From the NCBI RefSeq assembly GCF_030316135.1, contig NZ_CP128185.1:4216001-4280000 (forward strand): DNA of 64,000 nucleotides, in the 5' to 3' direction. Source of the stretch: Aliiglaciecola sp. LCG003 (GTDB taxonomy: Bacteria; Pseudomonadota; Gammaproteobacteria; Enterobacterales; Alteromonadaceae). Made by a program: the position numbers and the translations under genes. Below, piece by piece: positions 38,622 to 47,568 of this stretch (the first letter of the stretch is position 1; every line of letters starts with the position of its first letter). The notes under the pieces are model-generated. The model had not been told where the DNA came from. It ran no database searches and was given only the letters and a program-made list of their open reading frames with translations.

Positions 38622-39005
38622 AGTTTTACCTTCAAGATAATATTTTTGATGAGTGGACGTCCGCGGGCTCTTCTAGGAAGTTGTAGACGAGTATGTCAAC
38701 GAAATTCGGGGGAATGCACATAAATGTAGCTAGATTAACCAACCTAGTAAGCAACGAATACCTGAGTGGAAAGAGTGTGCAATCTACCATTCAAATGGGA
38801 TCTCAGACGCTATAAAATGTATTCTCTCGCCTGCAACCCTAAGTACCATTCAAACCAAATTAATTTTTAAAGTTTAATTTACCCATCATATTCCAATTCC
38901 GTGAATATTTGCACTATGTTTTCCTAGTATTTAGTGTTTTAAGCTAAAAAACTGGGCAACTGCAATTATTTAATCTACTAATGCGGGTAGAGCTAGATCA
39001 CTGTT
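38622..39005. other. Upstream region of the adhesin operon
   Basis: 384 AT-rich bases between the adhesin start and the second gspN-end repeat. The adhesin promoter should lie here; a weak minus-strand candidate is TTGCAG (complement of 38831-38836) with TATAGC (complement of 38809-38814), 16 bases apart. No reading frame of note and no known operator were recognised. Confidence 0.45.
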
Positions 39006-39035
39006 CGCAAGGCTCCTACACAATCAAATTCTAAA
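39006..39035 (+). repeat. Right copy of gspN-end repeat (gspN remnant)
   Basis: 28 of 30 bases match 23204-23233. Read in the gspN frame it encodes SQGSYTIKF and a stop. It overlaps the last codons and stop of yrfG, as expected if gspN and yrfG once ended tail to tail here. Confidence 0.85.
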
Positions 39036-39707
39036 AGGTTGGGTGGTGATCTCGCCCAAAAGCGTACGATAGTCTTCGATAGCAGGAAACTCATCTATAT
39101 GACGTGTTTCCTGTTTACTATCTGGGTTTTTCACTGCTAGTAAATGTTCAATGCCAAAATCTTTGGCTGCCTGCAAAATATTTAGACTGTCATCCACAAA
39201 AAGGGTAGTGGCAGGATTAAACTTGAGTCTGTTGTGCAATCTCTCCCACAGCAGTTGTGATTCTTTGGTCACACCGAACTCGTGTGTCGATATCAGCGAA
39301 TCGATATGGCTGTCTAAGTGAGTGTGCTCTACTTTTAACGATAAACTATCTGGGTGGGCATTAGTGACTAAAACTACCTTGCGACCACTTTGATGCAAAG
39401 CATCTAAAAAGGGTAGCGTATCCTCTCGCAAGCTAATTAAGTGTTCGATTTCACGCTTCGCTTCAAGAATATTCATATCAAGCTTTTCAGCCCAAAAATC
39501 AAGGCAGTACCAGTTGATAGTACCTATCACTTGTTGGTATTCCAATTGAATAAATTGTTTCGCTTGGTCTAAACTAATACCTCGTTTTTGCGCAATTTTT
39601 TGCGGTATATGATGCAACCAAAAATGATTGTCAAAATGCAAGTCTAGTAGAGTTCCGTCCATATCAAGTAAAACGGTTTCAATCTGAGTCCAGGGTAGAA
39701 GTGACAA
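39024..39707 (-). CDS. yrfG: GMP/IMP nucleotidase YrfG (HAD family)
   Basis: A HAD-superfamily nucleotidase of about 227 residues, close to E. coli YrfG, which dephosphorylates purine nucleotides. Motif I is LLDMDGTLLDLHFDN, motif II VTNAHP, and motif IV LFVDDSLNIL; the family block NWYCLDFWAEKL is also present. The frame opens at TTG 39740, but TTG 39707 has AAGGA 8 bases upstream and gives the usual length, so it is chosen. The gene ends within the gspN-like repeat. Confidence 0.9.
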   Translation of the reverse strand: MSLLPWTQIETVLLDMDGTLLDLHFDNHFWLHHIPQKIAQKRGISLDQAKQFIQLEYQQVIGTINWYCLDFWAEKLDMNILEAKREIEHLISLREDTLPFLDALHQSGRKVVLVTNAHPDSLSLKVEHTHLDSHIDSLISTHEFGVTKESQLLWERLHNRLKFNPATTLFVDDSLNILQAAKDFGIEHLLAVKNPDSKQETRHIDEFPAIEDYRTLLGEITTQPFRI

Positions 39708-39804
39708 GGTAGTTGTCCTTAGGTTAAAGTAGCCGAACAAATAAGCAGAATGGCACTCATATGCTATCTCTGCCAGAATTTTTATAGTTTAACGTGATAG
39801 GTTA

Positions 39805-40383
39805 ATGAGTAAAATAGATCCGAACAAATTGCTGCCTCAAATACATCAAGCCGAAATCGTTGCAAAAAGCGCACTGTTTCGAATTGAACGTGTGGATTTA
39901 GAGTTTTCCAATGGCGCGACCCGCCAGTTCGAGCGTATGGCTGGTTCGGGGCGAGGCGCGGTGATGATAGTGCCATTCATTGATGACGAAAATTTTGTAT
40001 TGATCCGTGAATATGCAGCGGGTACCCATTCTTATCACCTTGGCTTTCCAAAAGGCTTGATTGACCCAGGCGAATCGCCGTTGCAAGCAGCTCAGCGTGA
40101 GCTTAAAGAAGAAGCCGGCTTTGGAGCTAGGCAACTCGAAAAAGTTCATACCGTACAAATGGCACCGACCTTTTTCGATGCTACAATGCATATAGTACTG
40201 GCTCAAGATCTCTATCCGTGCAAATTAGAAGGAGACGAACCTGAACCCTTGGAAGTCATACATTGGTCTATTCACGATATCGATGCATTACTGGCAAGAG
40301 CAGATTTTGTTGAAGCCCGCTGTATTGCGGCTCTTTTCTTAGTTCAAAAGTATTTCGCCGATGCGCGTAAAAAGGAAAACTAA
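39805..40383 (+). CDS. nudE: ADP-compounds hydrolase NudE (Nudix)
   Basis: A 192-residue Nudix hydrolase that cleaves ADP-ribose, AP3A and NADH-like compounds. The Nudix box GFPKGLIDPGE..QAAQRELKEEAGFG spans about residues 73-100, with all catalytic Glu present. Divergent from yrfG, and its stop overlaps the cysQ start by one base, so nudE-cysQ-yceI-like form a run of coupled genes. Confidence 0.94.
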   Translation: MSKIDPNKLLPQIHQAEIVAKSALFRIERVDLEFSNGATRQFERMAGSGRGAVMIVPFIDDENFVLIREYAAGTHSYHLGFPKGLIDPGESPLQAAQRELKEEAGFGARQLEKVHTVQMAPTFFDATMHIVLAQDLYPCKLEGDEPEPLEVIHWSIHDIDALLARADFVEARCIAALFLVQKYFADARKKEN

Positions 40384-41219
40384 TGGCAGATGATCCCCGC
40401 CACAGCTTGTTAGAAATAGCTAAAAAAGCGGCAATTAAAGCTGGCGAAGTAGTTTTAAGTATATACGACAGTGGCGACTTTACCGCTTACGAAAAAGCCG
40501 ACGATTCTCCAGTTACCTCGGCAGACTATAAAGCTAATGAAATCATCTTGGAGATATTGCAAAGAGAAACCCCGCATATCCCAATCATGTCAGAAGAATC
40601 AAATAACGGCGATTTGAATCATCGCAAAGACTGGCAGCAGTATTGGTTAATTGACCCAATTGACGGCACCCAAGAGTTTATTGCCCGTAGTGGTGATTTT
40701 GCAGTTAACATTGCCTTAATTGAAAATAATCAGCCCGTGTTAGGGGTGATTTATTGGCCACCGGGCGAAACCTTATATTATGCCAGCAAAGGTTACGGCG
40801 CATTTAAGTCCAGTCCTCTTGAAAACAAACAAATTCATGTGCGTCAATTTGATTACCCTCAAGAAGATGTGGTGATGATTGCGATCAGCCGTCGCCAATC
40901 CAGAGAAAAGGTCATGTCACGGATGAGTGACATTCGCACTTACCAAACTCTGCCCTTGGGTAGTTGCTCCCTAAAAGCTTGCTTCATTGCAGAAGGTAAA
41001 GCCGACGTCTTTATGCGAATCGGAGTAACTGGAGAGTGGGATACTGGCGCTTCCCAATGCATAGTGGAAGAAGCCGGTGGAAATATTGTATCGGTAGATT
41101 TCACACCCTTAACTTACAACCAGCGTGACAGTACCGAGAACCCCAATTTTGTCGTCCTCGGGGATCGCCAAGTTGATTGGCAAAATATCGTAAAATATGA
41201 ACTAGGAACAGATATATGA
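40383..41219 (+). CDS. cysQ: 3'(2'),5'-bisphosphate nucleotidase CysQ
   Basis: A 278-residue Mg2+-dependent phosphatase that removes PAP, the by-product of PAPS-using reactions, from the cytoplasm. Metal motifs of the inositol monophosphatase fold are present: MSEESNNGD near 75, DPIDGTQEF near 97-105 and EWDTGASQCIVEEAGG near 222. It lies directly downstream of nudE. Since sulfotransferases release PAP, it is metabolically relevant to the TPR-sulfotransferase locus, though cysQ beside nudE is the ordinary gammaproteobacterial order. Confidence 0.95.
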   Translation: MADDPRHSLLEIAKKAAIKAGEVVLSIYDSGDFTAYEKADDSPVTSADYKANEIILEILQRETPHIPIMSEESNNGDLNHRKDWQQYWLIDPIDGTQEFIARSGDFAVNIALIENNQPVLGVIYWPPGETLYYASKGYGAFKSSPLENKQIHVRQFDYPQEDVVMIAISRRQSREKVMSRMSDIRTYQTLPLGSCSLKACFIAEGKADVFMRIGVTGEWDTGASQCIVEEAGGNIVSVDFTPLTYNQRDSTENPNFVVLGDRQVDWQNIVKYELGTDI

Positions 41220-41800
41220 AGCTTAGCCGAATAACAGCTCTTAGCGCAGTACTAATGGGATTGAGTTTGCATGCTCAAGCCGACTGGGAGCTTAATAATA
41301 GCGAATCAAAACTGAATTTTGTGTCGACCAAAAATGTTAACGTAAGCGAGCTCCACAATTTTGGAGCATTGTCTGGCACTCTATCTAACAGCGGTGCAGT
41401 GCAGGTTAGCGTAGACCTTAAAACCGTTAACACCAATATTCCGATTCGGGATGAACGCATGCAAGCACAGTTGTTTGAGGTGACAAAGACCCCGCAGGCA
41501 ACGCTTAACGCACAGTTACCTAAAGCAGTTTTGAACATGCAAAGTGGAGAAACCATCCACCTTGATCTAGACGCCGATATCAGCATAAAAAATACCAGTG
41601 CAGCTTATAAGATTGGCTTAACTATTAGCAAAAATAATGACGGTAGTTTTGCGGCCACCACCTCCACACCGATACTGATTGACGCCAACAAGCATAACTT
41701 AGTGACTGGCATTGAAACCCTGCAAAAACTTGCCGGTTTAACTAGTATCAGTTTAACCGTGCCTGTTACTTTTTCAGTTATATTTGCCTCCGCAGCCTAG
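41216..41800 (+). CDS. YceI family periplasmic protein
   Basis: A 194-residue exported protein with a signal peptide (residues 1-22, cut after LHAQA) and a YceI lipocalin-like barrel that in relatives binds isoprenoid lipids. Recognisable parts are WELNNSESKLNFVSTKN and RDERMQAQLFEV. The ATG overlaps the cysQ stop by 4 bases. A hairpin with arms at 41819-41826 and 41836-41843 lies between this gene and convergent yheU but has no T-run. Confidence 0.85.
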   Translation: MKLSRITALSAVLMGLSLHAQADWELNNSESKLNFVSTKNVNVSELHNFGALSGTLSNSGAVQVSVDLKTVNTNIPIRDERMQAQLFEVTKTPQATLNAQLPKAVLNMQSGETIHLDLDADISIKNTSAAYKIGLTISKNNDGSFAATTSTPILIDANKHNLVTGIETLQKLAGLTSISLTVPVTFSVIFASAA

Positions 41801-41828
41801 CTGGTGGGCGAGCTTCACGCTCCCAAAC

Positions 41829-42068
41829 TCATAGATTGGGAGCTTGCTGATTGTGAGCCAACTGGTCCTTGGTGACAATATTGACGGTCTCATGTAGCTC
41901 TGAGTATTGCACAACGGCATCACCATTATGTAATTGCAGCATCACATGGTTAACTTTTTGCGCTAGGCTAAAGTCTTCTTCACCGTATTCAGTGCCCTCT
42001 TGCAAGACAAAGGCCTCCACTAAACTGTGTAAGGTATCGCTGGCTATTTCAGAAATTGGAATAATCAT
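41829..42068 (-). CDS. yheU: YheU family protein
   Basis: A 79-residue protein matching the UPF0270/YheU family ([29 protein letters not shown]). Function unknown. It follows yheT by 9 bases, as in enterics, and ends yheS-TIGR02444-yheT-yheU. Confidence 0.88.
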   Translation of the reverse strand: MIIPISEIASDTLHSLVEAFVLQEGTEYGEEDFSLAQKVNHVMLQLHNGDAVVQYSELHETVNIVTKDQLAHNQQAPNL

Positions 42069-42077
42069 AGTTTCAAC

Positions 42078-43118
42078 TTATTTAAAGCGAGAGAAAGGCT
42101 CGAAAAAACGTGCCACACGTTGATGATACCAAACCGTGGTGTTCCAAGGCGTACCCTGCATGAATCCAACATGGCCGCCACGTTCACTGAGTTCGAACTG
42201 CACGGCTTCAGATAATTCATCTTCAACCGGAATAACCGCCTCATTCATAAAAGGGTCATCGGCAGCATGCAGCACTAGCGTGGGGGTAATAATATGTTTC
42301 AGATAATGAATCGCACTGCACTGTTGATAGTAATCTTCTGCGCCACTAAAGCCGTGCAATGGGGCCGTCACGTGCTGATCAAATTGACGAAAGTTAGTCA
42401 ACTTGGCAACTTGCTCATCTTTTATGTGAATTAACCCTGAGTAATCAATTGAGCGCATTTTAGTGCGCAGTGTGCTGACCATACTTTTTAATAGGTAATT
42501 TTGATACACCTTTGAAAAGCCTTGATTAATGCTACGTGCGCATTCGTCTAAGCGAAGGGGGGCTGAGATGGCCACGGCCGCTTTCAAAAATCGTTGCTTG
42601 GGGTTCTCGCCTAATAATTTGAGTAGCATATTGGCCCCCAACGAGAAACCCACTGCGACTTTAGGCAACTCAGGAAACTTTTTATCAAGCCAATCAAGAA
42701 AATAACTAGGATCTGCGGTTTCACCTGAATGATACGCCCTAGATGTGTGATTTGGCTCACCGCCACACCCTCTAAAATGCATTAACACAGTCTGCCAGCC
42801 ATTTTTTTGCAGTTGTGCCATCATGTCATTAGCATAATGTGATTTTACCGAGCCTTCCAAACCATGGAAAATAACTGCCACACCTTTACAAGCTTGGATA
42901 TTCTCAGGTTTTCCCCAGACTAATTTGATACTGTCGTTGTCAGGTAATTCAAAACTTTCAGAGCGCACCGCCAAGGGTAATCTGCGTTTGATAAATCTAG
43001 GCCAAAGGGTTTGAAGATGTCTGTTTTTAGCCCAAAACGGCGCTTGATAATCACTTTTAATGATTTTAGAGGGACGATTTTCGTTTGCTATAGTCATCTT
43101 TGCTGGCTTTGTACTCAT
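42078..43118 (-). CDS. yheT: Alpha/beta hydrolase YheT
   Basis: A 346-residue esterase-like protein of the AB-hydrolase YheT/EMB8 group. The nucleophile elbow GFSLGAN is near residue 172, the acid in HAADDPFMN near 285 and the His in GGHVGFM near 312. Relatives have short-chain esterase activity; the natural substrate is unknown. It overlaps the TIGR02444 gene by 4 bases. Confidence 0.9.
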   Translation of the reverse strand: MSTKPAKMTIANENRPSKIIKSDYQAPFWAKNRHLQTLWPRFIKRRLPLAVRSESFELPDNDSIKLVWGKPENIQACKGVAVIFHGLEGSVKSHYANDMMAQLQKNGWQTVLMHFRGCGGEPNHTSRAYHSGETADPSYFLDWLDKKFPELPKVAVGFSLGANMLLKLLGENPKQRFLKAAVAISAPLRLDECARSINQGFSKVYQNYLLKSMVSTLRTKMRSIDYSGLIHIKDEQVAKLTNFRQFDQHVTAPLHGFSGAEDYYQQCSAIHYLKHIITPTLVLHAADDPFMNEAVIPVEDELSEAVQFELSERGGHVGFMQGTPWNTTVWYHQRVARFFEPFSRFK

Positions 43119-43603
43119 GTGTCCGTAGGTACCCGATTCTGATCTTCTAGTGGTGATAACAATTTCTGAAGGGATAACAAACTAGTTTGCAAGGCTTGTG
43201 ACAGGAGTAGCCCTGAACTTTGTGCATACACCTCAAAATTACTGCCCATATGCTGTTCAAAGGAAAACCCATTCAATTGTTCAATTAAACAATGTTGCTG
43301 TCGTTGTTCCAACGATAACTCTTGCGCTAATAACGATTTGTAAGCGACGGCTGATTTATCAGTAATTTTCTGACGCTCACTACGCAACGCTTTTGTTTGT
43401 GCATTTAGTTGCGACATTCCAGCGTTTAGAGACTCAAATTGTTTGACTGACAAGCTAATATCAGCTTGATGCAAAAATCCACACAGCAGCAGCATATTGA
43501 CATTGAGGCCATGTTGGTCCTGCAACGACAAACAAAGCTGCTTAACATCGCTAGCCCCGTAAACCCTCAGTGAATAGCGCCAAAATTGTTCAGCTTGCAA
43601 CAT
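43115..43603 (-). CDS. TIGR02444 family protein
   Basis: A 162-residue, mostly helical protein starting AEQFWRYSLRVYGASDVKQLCLSLQDQHGLNVNMLL, the signature of TIGR02444. No enzyme motif is visible. It overlaps yheS by 14 bases and yheT by 4, so all are likely translationally coupled. Function unknown. Confidence 0.85.
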   Translation of the reverse strand: MLQAEQFWRYSLRVYGASDVKQLCLSLQDQHGLNVNMLLLCGFLHQADISLSVKQFESLNAGMSQLNAQTKALRSERQKITDKSAVAYKSLLAQELSLEQRQQHCLIEQLNGFSFEQHMGSNFEVYAQSSGLLLSQALQTSLLSLQKLLSPLEDQNRVPTDT

Positions 43604-45527
43604 GCTGTTGACTAAATTCTTGTTGTTTAACTTCTAGTTGTTCCTGACTGTCGAGCCATAACAATTCCGCGTCGGCTAACGCACCTTTCAATTCAGCTTG
43701 TTGCAATAAACAGGTTTTCAACTTAGCTTTATTATCGTCACTATACAAATCTGGTTCCGCAAGTTGCTGCTCCACCAAAGCCAATTTCTGGCTTAATTGC
43801 TCCATACGTTTTTCGGCAGACTGAATAGCTTTTCGCAACGGCTGTGTGGCTTGCCTGAATTCCGCTTCAAGTCGCTTCACATTTTTTCGGTCCAACTTGA
43901 CTGTGCCATTCTCGCTAGCAGCGCCATCTAAGCTGTCTTTGCCTTGGGCGCGCTTTGATGAGTCTTTTAGCAGCCAATCTTTGTAGTCGTCTAGATCCCC
44001 TTGGAAGGGTTCAACCTTGCCATCATCAACCAAGTAAAAGTCATCGCATACTGAGGTGAGTAAGAATCTATCATGGGATACCAATACCATAGCGCCTTCA
44101 AAGCTCTGCAAGGCTAAATTCAGAGCATGACGCATCTCCAAATCCAAATGGTTGGTGGGCTCATCAAGTAGCAGCAAGTTCGGTTTTTGATAGACCAATA
44201 AGGCTAATACTAGGCGTGCTTTTTCGCCACCTGACATGGGTGCAACCTTGCCTAACGCTTGATCACCATTGAAACCAAAACCACCAAGGTAGTCGCGCAA
44301 GGTTTGCTCGGTGGCTTTTTTGTCTAAACGGTATAAATGATCAATGGCCGAATCTTGTGGGCGTAAAAATTCCAATTGGTGTTGGGCAAAGTAGCCAATA
44401 CGCAAGCCAGCAGAGGTCATGTATTCTCCGCTCATCGGCTGCTTTTCATTGGCTAGCAATTTTATTAAGGTGGATTTACCCGCCCCATTTCGTCCTAGCA
44501 ATCCAATCCGGCTGCCAGGAACTAGGTTTAAGTGCAAGCTGTCAATGATCACTGTGCCATCGTAACCGACTCGAACATGCTCCATTTTAACCAATGGATT
44601 AGGCAGTTTAGGGGGTGTGAAAAATCCAAATGAAAACTGTGATTCAGCATGAGCTGGCAGCAGATCTTCCATTTTCTCTAACTGTTTGATACGACTCTGG
44701 GCTTGCTTAGCCTTGCTAGCCTTGGCTTTGAAGCGATTAATGAAAGACTCTAGATGCGCAACTTTAGCCTGTTGCTTATGATATTCGAGGTCTTGCAAGC
44801 GTAATCTCTCAGCACGCTGTCGCTCGTACGCAGCATAGTTGCCGGTATAACTGATAAGTTTTTGCTGCTCAACACTAACAATTTCATCAACGGTATTATC
44901 CAAAAAGGATTTATCGTGAGAGATCAACATCAAGGTGCCCGTGTAACGAGCCAACCAACGCTCCAACCAAATCACTGCATCTAAGTCCAGGTGGTTAGTT
45001 GGTTCATCTAACAGTAACAAGTCAGAATGGCACAACAACGCTTGTGCTAAATTCAAACGCATTCTCCAGCCACCGGAAAAATCCGTTACTGGATGCTGCA
45101 TTTTTTCATGACTAAAACCTAAGCCGGCCAAAATAGTCGCGGCTCGGGATTCCATATCGTAGGCCCCTGCATGTTCCAATTGACTATGTAACAGCGCAAT
45201 CTGCTCGCCGTTGTGCTGCTGTTCGGCAACCAATAATTTTTGCTGTAACTGACGATAGGCAATATCACCATCAATTACATAATCTAATGCACTGCGATCC
45301 GAAGCTGGGGTTTCCTGTGCCACTGACACAATTTGCCAATTTTTCGGGATCTGACACTCACCCGCATCAGGGTGTAATTCTTGGCGTAGCAGCGCAAACA
45401 AGCTAGACTTGCCGCAACCATTAGAGCCTATCAGACCAACTTTGTGGCCAGGAAAAATTGTTGCAGTTGCCTGCTCAAGTAAAATTTTGCTGCCGCGCAG
45501 CAACGTTAAGTCAGAAATTTGAATCAT
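43590..45527 (-). CDS. yheS: ABC-F ATPase YheS
   Basis: A 645-residue soluble ABC-F protein with two ATPase domains and no membrane part. The first has GSNGCGKSS and DFSGGWRMRLNLAQAL; the second has GRNGAGKST and MSGGEKARLVLALL. Both have LLLDEPTNHLDL, and a basic PtIM linker with SKAKQAQSRIKQLEKM connects them. The C-terminal ~100 residues form a coiled coil. Family members act on stalled ribosomes. It is the first gene of the yheS-yheU operon and divergent from yheV. Confidence 0.95.
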   Translation of the reverse strand: MIQISDLTLLRGSKILLEQATATIFPGHKVGLIGSNGCGKSSLFALLRQELHPDAGECQIPKNWQIVSVAQETPASDRSALDYVIDGDIAYRQLQQKLLVAEQQHNGEQIALLHSQLEHAGAYDMESRAATILAGLGFSHEKMQHPVTDFSGGWRMRLNLAQALLCHSDLLLLDEPTNHLDLDAVIWLERWLARYTGTLMLISHDKSFLDNTVDEIVSVEQQKLISYTGNYAAYERQRAERLRLQDLEYHKQQAKVAHLESFINRFKAKASKAKQAQSRIKQLEKMEDLLPAHAESQFSFGFFTPPKLPNPLVKMEHVRVGYDGTVIIDSLHLNLVPGSRIGLLGRNGAGKSTLIKLLANEKQPMSGEYMTSAGLRIGYFAQHQLEFLRPQDSAIDHLYRLDKKATEQTLRDYLGGFGFNGDQALGKVAPMSGGEKARLVLALLVYQKPNLLLLDEPTNHLDLEMRHALNLALQSFEGAMVLVSHDRFLLTSVCDDFYLVDDGKVEPFQGDLDDYKDWLLKDSSKRAQGKDSLDGAASENGTVKLDRKNVKRLEAEFRQATQPLRKAIQSAEKRMEQLSQKLALVEQQLAEPDLYSDDNKAKLKTCLLQQAELKGALADAELLWLDSQEQLEVKQQEFSQQHVAS

Positions 45528-45623
45528 CTGAAGGGTAAACTAATCAAATACACCATAATTGGCGTAGTATACCATCGCCAAGCCCGTGAAAACCATTTGT
45601 TCAGAACCAGAGTAAATACTTAC

Positions 45624-45827
45624 ATGACTAAAAGAACTAAAAAGCGCTTTGTAGCCGGAGCTATCTGTCCAACTTGTAAAGCCCAAGACACCATAATGCT
45701 ATTTTTCGAAAACAATGTGGAAAAACTCGAATGCGTAAACTGTGATTACCATGATACGCAAACAGATGACAAAGTAGACCAAGCAAAACGAGCCAATGAA
45801 AGTGTGATTGGAGTGTTTAAACCATAG
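45624..45827 (+). CDS. yheV: YheV family zinc-ribbon protein
   Basis: A 67-residue protein with two CxxC pairs (CPTCKAQDT and CVNCDYHDT) that should bind a metal. The start at 45624 is chosen because the protein then begins MTKRTKKRFVAGAICPTC like its relatives. Function unknown. It is divergent from yheS. Confidence 0.85.
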   Translation: MTKRTKKRFVAGAICPTCKAQDTIMLFFENNVEKLECVNCDYHDTQTDDKVDQAKRANESVIGVFKP

Positions 45828-45946
45828 GGAATCAGAACGAGGCTAGCTTTGAAAATGCGTCGTCCGGTTTTTTATAACTCAGCATTCTACTAAGTCTTAG
45901 CTATTGAACAGCATAATAGTTCAGCCTATTCGTTGAGGAGTTCACT

Positions 45947-46165
45947 ATGCATCAGCATATAAGCGGCCAGTGCCTATGCGGCGCAGTAAAATTTTGTGCA
46001 AAAGATGACTTTCAACAATTTCATTTTTGTCACTGTAAGCAATGCCAACAAATCACTGGTTCTGCATTTGCCGCAAAGTAATATTTTTTGTCAAGAACAG
46101 CCAAGCTGGCTAGAGCTTGGCTCAGCCGCCAAACATCAGCCGGGCTTCTCGCAATAATCAGCCGA
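45947..46165 (+). pseudogene. Broken GFA family (CENP-V/GFA) gene remnant
   Basis: An ATG after GAGGAG opens the GFA zinc motif GQCLCGAVKF and CHCKQCQQITGSAFAAK, then hits TAA at 46079. In the +1 frame the homology continues from 46083 (IFCQEQPSWLELGS) and stops at 46165. A full GFA protein is about 115-130 residues, so this copy has both a frameshift and a missing C-terminal half, including the last Zn-binding CG motif. It is probably inactive unless the sequence has an error. Confidence 0.7.
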
Positions 46166-46182
46166 ATTGCAAAATGGCTCGT

Positions 46183-46398
46183 TTAATAATGAGGCGGTGG
46201 GGCTTCTTCGGAAGGGTCTGCAATATTAGACGGTTCTATTTGTTTCACCCTATGGGTGACATGCTTGAGCTGAAAAGTAATCCGATCTATTTGTAATTGT
46301 TGGTCAGCCAAAGCCTGATTCAACTGCTCTATGGTGTCTTCTTGAAACGCCACTTGCGTCTGTAAATCTGCTAGTTGATGCTGTAATTCGTCGTTCAT
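46183..46398 (-). CDS. slyX: SlyX protein
   Basis: A 71-residue coiled-coil protein (LADLQTQVAFQEDTIEQLNQALADQQ) ending with the family's Pro/His-rich tail PPPHY. Role unknown. In enterics slyX is divergent from fkpA; here a WD40 lipoprotein gene lies between them. Confidence 0.9.
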   Translation of the reverse strand: MNDELQHQLADLQTQVAFQEDTIEQLNQALADQQLQIDRITFQLKHVTHRVKQIEPSNIADPSEEAPPPHY

Positions 46399-46416
46399 AT
46401 TGCTGTTGGGTCCTGA

Positions 46417-47412
46417 TTAATCTGTGGAGATCTGCCAAAATTCGGCCAATCCGCTGCTACTTTCCGATAATAACTGATTTTCGTTCACAAAACCCAATGC
46501 ATATACCACAGCACTTTGAGGTTGGGTGCCTTCTTTGGGGGTGACACGCCACTCTTCCACTTCGCGACCATCACTTAGTGACCAAAGATTAATAATTCGT
46601 CCGGGCGATCCTGTGGCTAAATATTTACCATCGGGGGAGAATTTCGCACTGCTAAATATCTTTTGTCTTTGCAGATAACGTAAATTGCTAATTTCCTCAC
46701 CGGTCTGTACATTCCAAATCCGAGCGTCTCTTTTGCTATCTGCGGTAAACGCAAAACGCCCCTGACTATCTAAGGCTACTTTAGTGACACGGCTGGTATG
46801 ACTAAAGCGATGAATAACCTGCCCCGTTCGGGTATCCCATAAGTAGGCAATATAATCATTCCCCCCGGTTAAGGCATAAAATCCATTCGGCGATAAATCC
46901 ACGCTATTGATTTTCTCTTGGTGGCCTAGAAATTCTATGCGTCTTCCCGATTCAGGCTCAAAGAACATTACCTTGCCATTGCCACGCCCCACCAACACAC
47001 CACGGCCATTATTTGCAACGGCTATATCTCTGATACTGGATTCATCAATGCGCCAAAATCCAACAGGTTCGCCGCTAGTTAAGCTCCAAATGGCAAATGC
47101 ATCTCGGTCTGCGGTAACCGCATGGCTATTATCTGGGGCAATGTTGACCAAGCCAACTGAGTTGCCAGCTTCGTTGCCCTTTTCGGCTTGATGACTCCAA
47201 GTATACATCTGCTGGTTATTTATAATGTCCCAAACCAAAATCCCTTGCTGGGCAGTGGACACCACACTTAGACTGCTGTCATTGGAAATCGCCGCTGCAT
47301 AGCTACCCACTTCGGCATGGCGCACAGATTCAACCGGCGTACTAACGGAACCACTGCAGTTGAACAAGCACAGTACAGCAAAAAGTAGTAAGCCTTTTTT
47401 ATATGCTGTCAT
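46417..47412 (-). CDS. WD40-repeat lipoprotein
   Basis: A 331-residue protein with a signal peptide and lipobox LFNC near residue 19, followed by WD40-like blades: GILVWDI, AFAIWSL, KVMFFEPESG, YIAYLWDTRTG, DARIWNVQTGE, IINLWSLSDG, and a last one ending AEFWQIS. It should form a seven-bladed propeller anchored in the envelope. It lies between slyX and fkpA and is divergent from fkpA. No partner is known; an envelope scaffold role is a guess. Confidence 0.8.
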   Translation of the reverse strand: MTAYKKGLLLFAVLCLFNCSGSVSTPVESVRHAEVGSYAAAISNDSSLSVVSTAQQGILVWDIINNQQMYTWSHQAEKGNEAGNSVGLVNIAPDNSHAVTADRDAFAIWSLTSGEPVGFWRIDESSIRDIAVANNGRGVLVGRGNGKVMFFEPESGRRIEFLGHQEKINSVDLSPNGFYALTGGNDYIAYLWDTRTGQVIHRFSHTSRVTKVALDSQGRFAFTADSKRDARIWNVQTGEEISNLRYLQRQKIFSSAKFSPDGKYLATGSPGRIINLWSLSDGREVEEWRVTPKEGTQPQSAVVYALGFVNENQLLSESSSGLAEFWQISTD

Positions 47413-47568
47413 CTCATCTTTACCCCAGTTAAATTTTGAATGTGAATCAGACTTTGAGTATTACTTCAGTTCGTTTAGTATAAGCCCTTTAAAATAACAA
47501 TACCTAATCACAATTTGCTTCAACTGAGCAGCAAACTTATTGATTTATTTACGTTTTGGAGAATTATA

